A stretch of DNA of 64,000 nucleotides from JAIEOG01 sp964611895. GTDB taxonomy: Bacteria > Bdellovibrionota > FAC87 > UBA2466. Where the stretch lies: positions 1-64,000 of the forward strand of contig CAZTDN010000005.1 in assembly GCA_964611895.1 (NCBI GenBank), in the 5' to 3' direction. The notes beneath the pieces are model-generated. The model saw only the letters and a list, made by a program, of their open reading frames with translations. It did not search any database and was not told the DNA's origin. This document shows positions 16,069 through 23,728 of the stretch, in pieces. The position numbers and the translations under genes are program-made. Position 1 is the first letter of the stretch; each line of letters begins with the position of its first letter.

Positions 16069-16187
16069 TCACTTTCAATCTATCCAACCAGTTAGAAGAA
16101 AAGACAGCGGCCGATTCGGACGATGTGGACGATTAAGCTTTTGCCGATGAATTCCGATGAGAGCCCCAACACTCGAAAGGGAGCGCT

Positions 16188-17309
16188 ATGGGGTTCTACG
16201 TCCGACCAATGCCTGGGAAGAAATCTAGTCCAAATTGGAAAGTACAATTCATCTCGTACAAGGAAGGGAAGAAAGAGTGGGATATTCCTTCAGACCGTTG
16301 GGCAGTGCTTGGCTTTAACAAGTTTATGACCGCGAAAGAGGCCCAGGCCCGCGCGCGGCAACTCAATGCTCAGCGGTATCTTAAGCGACAAGAACACCGC
16401 ATCCGAAAGATGCAGTTAGATAAGCAGGCGGCTCGGCGAAGATACGAAGCCTTTCTCCCAATGGAGTTTGTGGAGGAGTTTGAAGCGCGGTTCATCCGAA
16501 AAAGAGACAGCCAAACCGAAGCCGGTGGTCGAAGAAATACGCGGGCCTTTGTAGTTTGGAATGCGGTTCAGAGAATGATTGCCACAATTGCAGTCGATCC
16601 GTCGGAGTGGTTCACCGCCACACATCAAATCTATGACTACTTCGTCGAACGAAAAATGAGCCTTAAATACTCTTGCACGGTCATAAAGATCGCAAATTTG
16701 TGGGGTTTCTACTTTTGCCGGAAACTCGCGCGGCCATTTCTTCCTGTGCCACTCCCGCGGGGATACGAAAGGCAGCGGCTAGTAGATGCTCATTATGGAA
16801 AAATAGGAATTCATCGGGCCTCGAAGCCAGTTTCTCCTGCCGATCTCAAAAAGATAAGCGGAACCATTAACCTTCACAACTTCAATTGGATCTTTCTTTC
16901 GGTTTGGTTTGGTCTGCGACCCAAGGAGATAGACTCACTTCACAACAAGGAAAGCTGGAAAGTTGAGATTTTACCCACCGGGAGAAAAGTTCTATGGGTC
17001 TATCAAACAAAGATTGTTGCGATTCCGCCAGAAGATCGGTGGAAGCCGATCCCTATAATGTTTGATGAACAATCTTTTGCTTTGGCGATTTTAGAGTCTG
17101 GAAATTTCAAACGACCGCTTGGAAGAACCATGCAGAAATATTTTGGCGATGGTGTAACCCTGTATGCAGGCAGGAAGGGATTCTCCGATCTAATGCTTTC
17201 AAAAAATCAAACCCTGGAAAACATTAGCATCTGGATGGGACATTCCACTATTCAGCGAACCTGGACGAGTTACAAACAAAGGCGCAAATTCCATGTGGAA
17301 GGGTTTTAA
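16188..17309 (+). CDS. int: tyrosine recombinase / island integrase
   Basis: A 373-aa phage-type integrase. The N-terminal third (GKKSSPNWKVQFISYKEGKK, then a basic coiled segment KRQEHRIRKMQLDKQ) looks like an arm-binding domain; the catalytic domain starts near residue 215. Active-site residues visible are Arg244 (FGLRPKEID), Arg329 (AGRKGF), His352 (MGHST) and the nucleophile Tyr362 (TSYKQ). In most members box II reads HxxR; here the His position is Tyr326. ATG 16188 has GGGAGCG just upstream. Orientation away from the tRNA and location 120 bp from attL make it the integrase of this island. Confidence 0.88.
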   Translation: MGFYVRPMPGKKSSPNWKVQFISYKEGKKEWDIPSDRWAVLGFNKFMTAKEAQARARQLNAQRYLKRQEHRIRKMQLDKQAARRRYEAFLPMEFVEEFEARFIRKRDSQTEAGGRRNTRAFVVWNAVQRMIATIAVDPSEWFTATHQIYDYFVERKMSLKYSCTVIKIANLWGFYFCRKLARPFLPVPLPRGYERQRLVDAHYGKIGIHRASKPVSPADLKKISGTINLHNFNWIFLSVWFGLRPKEIDSLHNKESWKVEILPTGRKVLWVYQTKIVAIPPEDRWKPIPIMFDEQSFALAILESGNFKRPLGRTMQKYFGDGVTLYAGRKGFSDLMLSKNQTLENISIWMGHSTIQRTWTSYKQRRKFHVEGF

Positions 17310-17392
17310 GGGCTTCACGTTCGCGTCATCGTCTTATCCCTCAAAACGGTTGGTTGCTTTCGGACGCTGGAGTCCGTAATTCAGTCCCATAT

Positions 17393-18172
17393 TTATCCTG
17401 CGCGAAAACTGAGGGTTCTCATTGAGATTGAAGCGTTATGGATCTCCTCAAAATGAAATTCCAACTTATCCTCTTCTTCGGAAGCTCCGATCGCATACAG
17501 CAGCGGATAATAGTGATCCATCGTGGGATTACTAAGGCGACCATCGTCAGACTTAAGAAAATCATGGGTCAATGCGGAGAAGTCTCTCGTCAGTAACTTT
17601 TCCTTAATCCAGGTATCATAACGGACGGCCCAGTCGTAAGGCGGGGAATGCGTTTCCCAGTTAATTTCCTTTAAATTGTGAACCACGTTCCCACTGCCGA
17701 CTATCAGAACGCCCTCTTCCCGCAGCTGCCGAAGCTGGGTCCCGAGCTGGTAGTGGTATTCGGGCGGCTTCGCCATATAGAGACTTAACTGCAAAACCGG
17801 AATCTTTGCTTCGGGGAAAACGTGTCGCAGCACCGACCATGTCCCATGATCCAGGCCCCAGATTTCTTTGTCAGGGTGAAGCTTCGGTTCTTCAATCAAC
17901 GAGCAAATCCTATCAGCGAGCTCTGGATCGCCGGGGGCCGGGTACTGAATCTCAAAAAGAGGTTTTGGGAAGCCGTAAAAGTCATGAATCGTTTTCGGCT
18001 GTTTCATTGCCGTGATCCAGCTGCCTTCGGTCATCCAATGTGCCGAGATACAAAGAATGGCTTTCGGATTGGGACAAAGCTGACGCATTTCCCCGAGGCG
18101 TTTGGTGAATGCGTTGTCTTCTAGCGCGTTCATCGGAGATCCATGGCCTATAAAAATAACAGGTGCCTTCAC
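17393..18172 (-). CDS. ygiD: LigB-family 4,5-DOPA-type extradiol dioxygenase
   Basis: A 259-aa class III extradiol dioxygenase of the YgiD/DODA group. FIGHGSPMNALEDN at residues 7-20 supplies a metal-ligand His, KAILCISAHWMTEGSWIT another, and GLDHGTWSVLRHVFPEA and VGSGNVVHNL are strongly conserved in the family. These enzymes cleave catechol rings such as DOPA; E. coli YgiD is a zinc-binding example. It is the only island gene between the integrase and the divergent NO module and shares the 188-bp intergenic region with norB. The natural substrate is unknown. Confidence 0.9.
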   Translation of the reverse strand: MKAPVIFIGHGSPMNALEDNAFTKRLGEMRQLCPNPKAILCISAHWMTEGSWITAMKQPKTIHDFYGFPKPLFEIQYPAPGDPELADRICSLIEEPKLHPDKEIWGLDHGTWSVLRHVFPEAKIPVLQLSLYMAKPPEYHYQLGTQLRQLREEGVLIVGSGNVVHNLKEINWETHSPPYDWAVRYDTWIKEKLLTRDFSALTHDFLKSDDGRLSNPTMDHYYPLLYAIGASEEEDKLEFHFEEIHNASISMRTLSFRAG

Positions 18173-18360
18173 AACTTTTTCCCTTCGTTGGCCGGCACGA
18201 TGAGTACCTCGACTGTTGCGGTATCGGCCATATATCTAATCTAGTAACCCAGGGAGGTGGACGTGTCGAACTTCTGGGTTTTCAGGCACTTGGGTTGCCA
18301 CAACCTCCCGGACATCGTAGAAAGATTACGGGACTTTTCGCAGTAGAGGGGCATTCCATC
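18173..18360. promoter_or_regulatory. divergent promoter region ygiD / norB with structured leader
   Basis: The 188-bp spacer holds both divergent promoters. GGGAGGT (18252-18258) is complementary to ACCTCCC (18303-18309), and within that the short pairs AACCCA / TGGGTT add a nested stem, so the norB leader can fold. I searched for the FNR/NNR box TTGAT-N4-ATCAA and for an NsrR-like dyad and saw neither. The frame of norB is open upstream to 18163 by chance; it encodes nothing like qNOR. Confidence 0.35.
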
Positions 18361-20655
18361 ATGAGTTACAGGAAATTGTGGGTCGCGTTCGCATTGGTGG
18401 TAACACTGTCGTTCGCGGTACTCGGGTACTACGGATTTGAAGTTTACATGAAGGCGCCCCCCGTACCTAAGCGGGTGATCACTTCCGCAGGGCAGGTACT
18501 CTTCACCGGGGAGCAGATCCACGATGGGCAGAATGTCTGGCAATCCATGGGCGGACAGCAGGTTGGCTCGGTCTGGGGACACGGTGCCTACGTTGCGCCG
18601 GACTGGTCAGCAGATTGGCTTCATCGTGAGGCGGTTTGGCTCCTCGATCATTGGGCGAAAGCGCACGGGAAACCGTCCTTTTCGTCTTTGGACAGCGGCG
18701 AAAGGGCTTCGTTGAAGGACCGGTTGCAACGTGAGCTTCGCACCAATACCTACGATCCGGCGACCGGAGACCTCCTCGTAAGCGAGGATCGCATGAAGGC
18801 TATCGAAGCAGTCGCGCTTCACTACAAAAGTCTTTTCGGAGATCATCCCGATTTCGAAAAGCTCCGGCAGGCATACGCCATCCCTTCGAATAGTTTGAAG
18901 AGCGACGACCGCAAGTCGCTGCTTACCGCTTTTTTCTTTTGGGCGTCTTGGGCGTGTGTGACGAATCGCCCCGGGTCAGAGGTCACCTATACGAACAACT
19001 GGCCACCTGAGGAACTCGTGGGTAATCGTCCCACCGGGTCTACGGTCGTCTGGTCTGTCATCAGTTTCGTGCTTCTTCTGGCGGGCATCGGAGCGCTTGC
19101 ATGGTATTACGTCTCCCAACGCCGCGAAGAATCCGAAAACCCACTTCCCGAAAACGATCCGCTTCTTGCTTCCTCTCCTACTCCTTCGATGAAGGCGACT
19201 CTCAAGTATTTCTGGGTCGTGTGTGCTCTCCTAGTGGTTCAGATTATTTTGGGAGTGATAAGCGCGCACTACGGTGTCGAGGGGACGGGGTTCTACGGCT
19301 TTCCTCTGGCCGATTGGCTACCTTACGCGGTCACGCGTACCTGGCATACGCAGCTTGGAATTTTCTGGATTGCGACGGCCTGGCTCGCGACCGGTCTTTT
19401 CATTGCGCCTGCTGTCTCGGGACATGAGCCGAAGCTTCAGCGCTTGGGGGTAAACTTTCTTTTCGTCTGCCTTCTCATCATCGTCGTCGGATCGATGGCG
19501 GGACAATGGTTTGCGATCCAGCAGCGGCTTGGGTTCGAGGTGAACTTCTGGGTCGGTCATCAGGGTTACGAATACGTCGATTTGGGACGGTTCTGGCAGA
19601 TCTTTCTCCTCGTCGGACTATTCCTGTGGCTTTTTCTGCTGATGCGGGCACTTATGCCCGCGCTGAAACGCAAAGATTCACAGCGCCCGATTCTGATTCT
19701 TTTCACCATCGCGTCCGCCGCCATCGCGCTCTTTTATGTCGCGGGACTGATGTGGGGACGCCAAACAAACCTCGCGGTTGCCGAATACTGGCGCTGGTGG
19801 GTGGTCCATCTGTGGGTGGAGGGCTTCTTTGAAGTCTTCGCGGCTGTTGTCATCGCGTTTCTTTTCACCCGGATGGGACTATTGGGCATTCGCTCGGCGA
19901 CCCGGGCTGTTCTTTTCTCTACGATTATTTTCCTGAGCGGAGGAATTATCGGGACCTTCCATCATCTTTATTTCACGGGAACCCCCACCGCCATTCTCGC
20001 TTTGGGCGCGACTTTCAGCGCACTCGAGGTCGTGCCTCTGGCTCTCATGGGTTTTGAGGCTTATGAGAATCTGACTCTCAGTCAGGCTAAGCCCTGGGTG
20101 AAAGCTTACAAGTGGCCGATCTATTTCTTCGTGTCGGTGGCATTCTGGAATTTGGTCGGTGCCGGGCTTTTCGGATTTCTGATCAATCCTCCCATCGCGC
20201 TCTATTACATGCAGGGATTGAACACGACTCCCGTTCACGGGCATACGGCTCTCTTCGGAGTTTATGGAATGCTCGGCATCGGTCTTATGCTTTTCTGCAT
20301 CAAAGGACTTGCCGCGCGGGAGAAGTGGAAGACGGGAACTCTCAAGTTCGCGTTCTGGTCTATCAACATCGGTTTGGCTTTGATGGTGATCCTGAGCCTC
20401 CTGCCCATCGGTCTTTTGCAAACGTGGGCGAGTGTCGAGCATGGAATGTGGTACGCGCGCTCCGCTGAGTTTCTCCAGACAGGCGGAATGAATGTGCTCC
20501 GTTGGTTGCGGGTTCCCGGTGATACGATTTTTGCGCTCGGGGCTTTGGCCTTGGGGTGGTTTGTACTCGGCTTAAAAATGGGCTGGTCACTGGAAGGATC
20601 GCCGGAGCCCACTTTGACGAATGCTGAAGGGGTGAAAGGCGGTGAGATTGCGTGA
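18361..20655 (+). CDS. norB: quinol-dependent nitric oxide reductase (qNOR)
   Basis: A 764-aa integral membrane NO reductase of the heme-copper oxidase superfamily (2 NO to N2O, electrons from quinol). Length and layout match the single-subunit qNOR: an N-terminal helix, a periplasmic domain of about 200 residues (GQNVWQSMGGQQVGSVWGHGAYVAPDWSADW), a second helix near 225, then about twelve helices. Candidate heme/FeB ligands are seen in RTWHTQLGIFWIA, WVVHLWVEG, GTFHHLYFTG and PVHGHTALFGVYG. ATG 18361 fits the first helix and has GAGGGG upstream. It overlaps nnrS by 4 bp (GTGA). Acts as NO detoxifier or respiratory NOR; with no nitrite reductase or norC here, detoxification is favoured. Confidence 0.96.
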   Translation: MSYRKLWVAFALVVTLSFAVLGYYGFEVYMKAPPVPKRVITSAGQVLFTGEQIHDGQNVWQSMGGQQVGSVWGHGAYVAPDWSADWLHREAVWLLDHWAKAHGKPSFSSLDSGERASLKDRLQRELRTNTYDPATGDLLVSEDRMKAIEAVALHYKSLFGDHPDFEKLRQAYAIPSNSLKSDDRKSLLTAFFFWASWACVTNRPGSEVTYTNNWPPEELVGNRPTGSTVVWSVISFVLLLAGIGALAWYYVSQRREESENPLPENDPLLASSPTPSMKATLKYFWVVCALLVVQIILGVISAHYGVEGTGFYGFPLADWLPYAVTRTWHTQLGIFWIATAWLATGLFIAPAVSGHEPKLQRLGVNFLFVCLLIIVVGSMAGQWFAIQQRLGFEVNFWVGHQGYEYVDLGRFWQIFLLVGLFLWLFLLMRALMPALKRKDSQRPILILFTIASAAIALFYVAGLMWGRQTNLAVAEYWRWWVVHLWVEGFFEVFAAVVIAFLFTRMGLLGIRSATRAVLFSTIIFLSGGIIGTFHHLYFTGTPTAILALGATFSALEVVPLALMGFEAYENLTLSQAKPWVKAYKWPIYFFVSVAFWNLVGAGLFGFLINPPIALYYMQGLNTTPVHGHTALFGVYGMLGIGLMLFCIKGLAAREKWKTGTLKFAFWSINIGLALMVILSLLPIGLLQTWASVEHGMWYARSAEFLQTGGMNVLRWLRVPGDTIFALGALALGWFVLGLKMGWSLEGSPEPTLTNAEGVKGGEIA

Positions 20656-21818
20656 GCCGAGCGACGCCACTTTTTGCGCTGGCATTCCGACCGTTTTTTC
20701 TTTTCGGCTCCCTGTTTGTGGTCGTCATCCTGAGCGTCTGGGTGGGGTACCAACTCAATCTGAATAACCTGCCTCCGTATTTCGAAGGAACCGTGTGGCA
20801 TGCCCACGAAATGCTCTTCGGGTTTGTTACCGCTATTCTCTCCGGCTTTTTGCTGACCGCGTCGAAGAATTGGGCGAACACGCGCGGGGTCCACGGCGGT
20901 CAGCTTCTGTTTCTTTTTCTTTTGTGGGTGGCGGGACGAGCTTCGATTCAGTTTTCTTCTTTCCTTTCCCGTGAACTCGTCGCGGTAGTCGATTTGACTT
21001 TCCTGCCTTGCCTTTCTTTTTTCCTTTGGCGCACGCTTGCCCAAGGGGCTAAGAAAACGAATTTTATTTTCGTGCTGTGGCTGGGTGTGCTGTTCGTCGC
21101 GAATCTTCTGATGCATCTGGAAACACTCGAATGGACCACTCAGACCGCCCGGGTCGGTTATCTTTTGGGCGTGGATACCGTGGTGGTCATCATGGTTCTC
21201 ATCGGAGGTCGCGTAATTCCGATGTTCACTCAGAACGCTGTTCCTGGAATCAAGGTTGTGAAACAAGCGTGGCTTGAGAAGCTCGTTCTCCTCGCTTCGG
21301 TAGCCTATCTTATTTCGGATCTGGTCGATGAGACCTCAAGGATTACGGCAGGCTCGGCAATCTGTGCGGGCCTTGCGAGCGTTATTCGACTTCTGGGTTG
21401 GAAGCCGCTTTCGACCAAAGGACGTCCTATCCTTTGGGTGCTTCATGTCGGTTACGTTTTTCTCGCCTTCGGACTGATCTTACGAGGCCTCGCCATCTCG
21501 ATATTTCCGATGGCGGCCTCCATTCCCATCCATCTCCTCACCGCTGGCGCAATGGGAATGCTCATTCTGGGAATGATTTCCCGTGTCTCCCTCGGTCATA
21601 CCGGACGACCAATCATCGCTTCCCGACCCATTGAGGTTGCTTACGTTTTGGTCGCGATCGGAGCCCTTATTCGCGTGGGAGGCCCCTTATTCTTACCACG
21701 ATTTTTCATCGGTGAAATCGTGGCGGCGGCACTGCTTTGGGTCGTTGCGTTCGCAACATTCGCGGTTATCTATTGGCCGATATTGACCCAATCGCGCGCC
21801 GATGGTCTGGAGGGATGA
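20652..21818 (+). CDS. nnrS: NnrS-family heme-copper membrane protein
   Basis: A 388-aa protein with about twelve transmembrane segments. The start resembles NnrS: LFALAFRPFFLFGSLF, then EGTVWHAHEMLFGFVTAILSGFLLTA with its conserved histidines, and GGRVIPMFTQNAV and ISRVSLGHTGRPI further on, both family signatures. NnrS binds heme and copper and protects cells against nitrosative stress; it usually travels with NO reductases. GTG 20652 overlaps the norB stop, so the pair is translationally coupled. Confidence 0.95.
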   Translation: MSRATPLFALAFRPFFLFGSLFVVVILSVWVGYQLNLNNLPPYFEGTVWHAHEMLFGFVTAILSGFLLTASKNWANTRGVHGGQLLFLFLLWVAGRASIQFSSFLSRELVAVVDLTFLPCLSFFLWRTLAQGAKKTNFIFVLWLGVLFVANLLMHLETLEWTTQTARVGYLLGVDTVVVIMVLIGGRVIPMFTQNAVPGIKVVKQAWLEKLVLLASVAYLISDLVDETSRITAGSAICAGLASVIRLLGWKPLSTKGRPILWVLHVGYVFLAFGLILRGLAISIFPMAASIPIHLLTAGAMGMLILGMISRVSLGHTGRPIIASRPIEVAYVLVAIGALIRVGGPLFLPRFFIGEIVAAALLWVVAFATFAVIYWPILTQSRADGLEG

Positions 21819-21821
21819 CGT

Positions 21822-22286
21822 ATGAGTTTGTCGATCGACATTGCATTGAGCGAGGATCACCAGTCCATAGACGGATATTTCGACGCGTACCTTGAAGAAA
21901 AACGCAAACCGGGAGGCAATGCCCTTCAGTCGTTCAGGACGTACAAAGCTTCGCTGCTAAGGCATATCAAGTGCGAAGAGGATCTGATCTTTCCGATCCT
22001 CGCCAAAGCATCCGACGAGCCTGCGTCGGCGGAGGTATCCACCTTGCGCGATGAGCATCAGATCATCGTGCCGCTTCTGATGGAAGTCGAAAAGCACATC
22101 AAAGAGGGAAAAGATTCCACCTCTGTCGAACGGAAGCTCTTTGAGGAGCTGCATGAGCATAACGCCCGCGAGGAGCTTAAAGTATACGGAGCACTTGATC
22201 GCCTGCTGAGTGAATCGCAGAAACAGGAAGCCGCTGAGGCGCTCAAATCAATGCGATTCTTCCCGGACACGGCTTCGCTCCCTTAG
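21822..22286 (+). CDS. hemerythrin HHE-domain protein
   Basis: A 154-aa four-helix di-iron protein. Ligand-bearing helices are visible in order: SEDHQSIDGYF, LLRHIKCEEDLIFP, LRDEHQIIVPLL and EELHEHNAREELKVYG. This His/Glu pattern is that of DnrN/ScdA/YtfE-type hemerythrin domains, which act in NO sensing and repair of iron-sulfur or di-iron centres. It starts 3 bp after nnrS with GGAGGG upstream and belongs to the same operon. The N-terminal Cys-containing ScdA domain is absent. Confidence 0.93.
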   Translation: MSLSIDIALSEDHQSIDGYFDAYLEEKRKPGGNALQSFRTYKASLLRHIKCEEDLIFPILAKASDEPASAEVSTLRDEHQIIVPLLMEVEKHIKEGKDSTSVERKLFEELHEHNAREELKVYGALDRLLSESQKQEAAEALKSMRFFPDTASLP

Positions 22287-22318
22287 ATCTCCCTGGCAAA
22301 TCGTGCTAAGCCCGAGGT

Positions 22319-22912
22319 ATGGGAACTCTTTTTTCCGTTGGGCATTCCACCCGCACTCTTCAGGAATTTGTCGAGCTTCTGCTTGCCTACGGAATTGAGA
22401 GATTAGTTGATGTGCGGACGCTTCCGGGATCGAAACGGTATCCCCAGTTTAACGGTGAGACTCTGGAGGCGCAGCTCTCCCGTTTTTCCATTTCCTACCG
22501 ACACATGAAGTCGCTCGGCGGGCTTCGACGGCCGCGTGCGGACTCTCAAAACTCAGCCTGGCGCAACGTGAGCTTTCGCGGGTATGCGGACTACATGCAA
22601 ACCGAAGAGTTCAGCAAGGCGCTCGCCCGACTCTGTTCCTCAGCCGAACGAAGACGGATCTGTATCATGTGTGCCGAAGCTGTACCGTGGCAGTGCCACC
22701 GCTCGCTAATCGCGGATGCCTTATTAGTCAGAGGTTTTGAAACAATCGAAATCCTAAGCCTGACTCAAAACCGTGTTCACAATTTAACTCCGTGGGGAAA
22801 AATAAGGGGAGAAAGAGTCTACTACCCGCCTCAAGAAACTCTACGCCCACCTGACACTCAAAAAAGGCCGTTGGGACAGAGTGAGAACCTGTCTCGCCGT
22901 CGAACCGAGTAA
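22319..22912 (+). CDS. DUF488-family protein
   Basis: A 197-aa DUF488 protein: FSVGHSTRTLQEFVELL, VDVRTLPGSKRYPQFN, YRHMKSLGGLRR, and the conserved ICIMCAEAVPWQCHRSLIAD with Cys and His. The family is of unknown biochemical function; conserved Arg, Cys and His residues suggest a nucleic-acid or nucleotide-related activity. It starts 32 bp after the hemerythrin gene and is the last gene of the norB operon. Its 3' end overlaps the oppositely oriented stress-protein gene by 72 bp. Confidence 0.9.
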   Translation: MGTLFSVGHSTRTLQEFVELLLAYGIERLVDVRTLPGSKRYPQFNGETLEAQLSRFSISYRHMKSLGGLRRPRADSQNSAWRNVSFRGYADYMQTEEFSKALARLCSSAERRRICIMCAEAVPWQCHRSLIADALLVRGFETIEILSLTQNRVHNLTPWGKIRGERVYYPPQETLRPPDTQKRPLGQSENLSRRRTE

Positions 22913-23724
22913 GAGCTTCCTGGTACGGGAGCGTTTTGCGGCAACGCAGATCGTAAAGATGGCCTTCTTATTCTCCGCAAATTCCGAAATCGCGTGCGCT
23001 ACGGAAAGTGTCTCGGACAAAAGGTGGATGCTGGAGCTAACGCCAGCGGTCTTGAGCTTTGCTTGTGTTTTTTCGATCACGATTCTAGCGTCATCTTTTC
23101 CTTTTCGTTGCTGGAGAGAATCGATTACCGGCTTTCTGCGCGGCTCTACATAAACGAGGTCCACGGGGCCCCTAGCAACTTTCGCTAACCTTGCGATAAA
23201 ACGAACGGCTTGCGCATCGGGCGGAGATGCAGCGTCGACGGCCAGGACGACCCGAGGCTTCGACAGATCGAGACTCCGGCCTGCGGGCTTTAACACCAGA
23301 GCAGGAACGGTAGCCCTGAGAGTTGCCGTGGCGGAGAAGCTTCCGAGAAACCACAACGGAAGGCCCTTTCGGTCGTTGCTTCCGACAATAACCACGTCCG
23401 CGCCGCTGTATTTCGCGTAACGCGAGAGCAGCGACACGTGATGCTCCTTATCCGGCGAGTTCGCGTGAATGATTTTCACGGAGTCAAAGTGGAAACGGCC
23501 TTTGCACACGGCTTCGAATTTTCCGATCGCCTCCGCCGTAAGCTCGTACTTTGAATCCCGGTAGAACTGGAAGGGGAGAAGGTACTGAGACGCGTGCATC
23601 AGGGAAACAACTGAGACCTCATGGAAGAAGCCTTTTTCTGAAATGCACGGATCTGCCTGCAAAGGCCATCGAAGTTTTCTCCAAACTCCAGGGAATGATC
23701 AATTGCCACGATCGCTGACTTCAT
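22841..23724 (-). CDS. two-domain universal stress protein, apparently frameshifted
   Basis: Reading from ATG 23724 (AGGAG upstream) gives MKSAIVAIDHSLEFGENFDG, a typical UspA first strand, but this frame stops after about 41 codons. A second frame picks up near 23630 (HEVSVVSLMHASQYLLPF) and continues as an UspA domain (GADVVIVGSNDRKGLPLWFLGSF) and a second one (LDLSKPRVVLAVDAASPPDAQ ... GSTARQVL) to 22841. The two parts join only with a one-base shift around the A5 and CTTCTTCC tracts at 23625-23645. It may be a real pseudogene, a programmed shift or a base-calling error. It follows the Kef gene by 4 bp and is co-transcribed with it; cytoplasmic, presumably ATP-binding. Confidence 0.7.
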
Positions 23725-23728
23725 CGCA

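Noticed and set aside
18163..18360. In-frame N-terminal extension of norB
   Set aside because: 66 extra residues (with GRHDEYLDCC) do not resemble any qNOR, whereas ATG 18361 begins the first helix.
20262..21266. Long open frame on the minus strand opposite norB/nnrS (334 codons)
   Set aside because: It lies fully antisense to two well-recognised membrane protein genes, and its product is Gln/Lys/Arg-rich low-complexity sequence typical of the reverse of hydrophobic codons.
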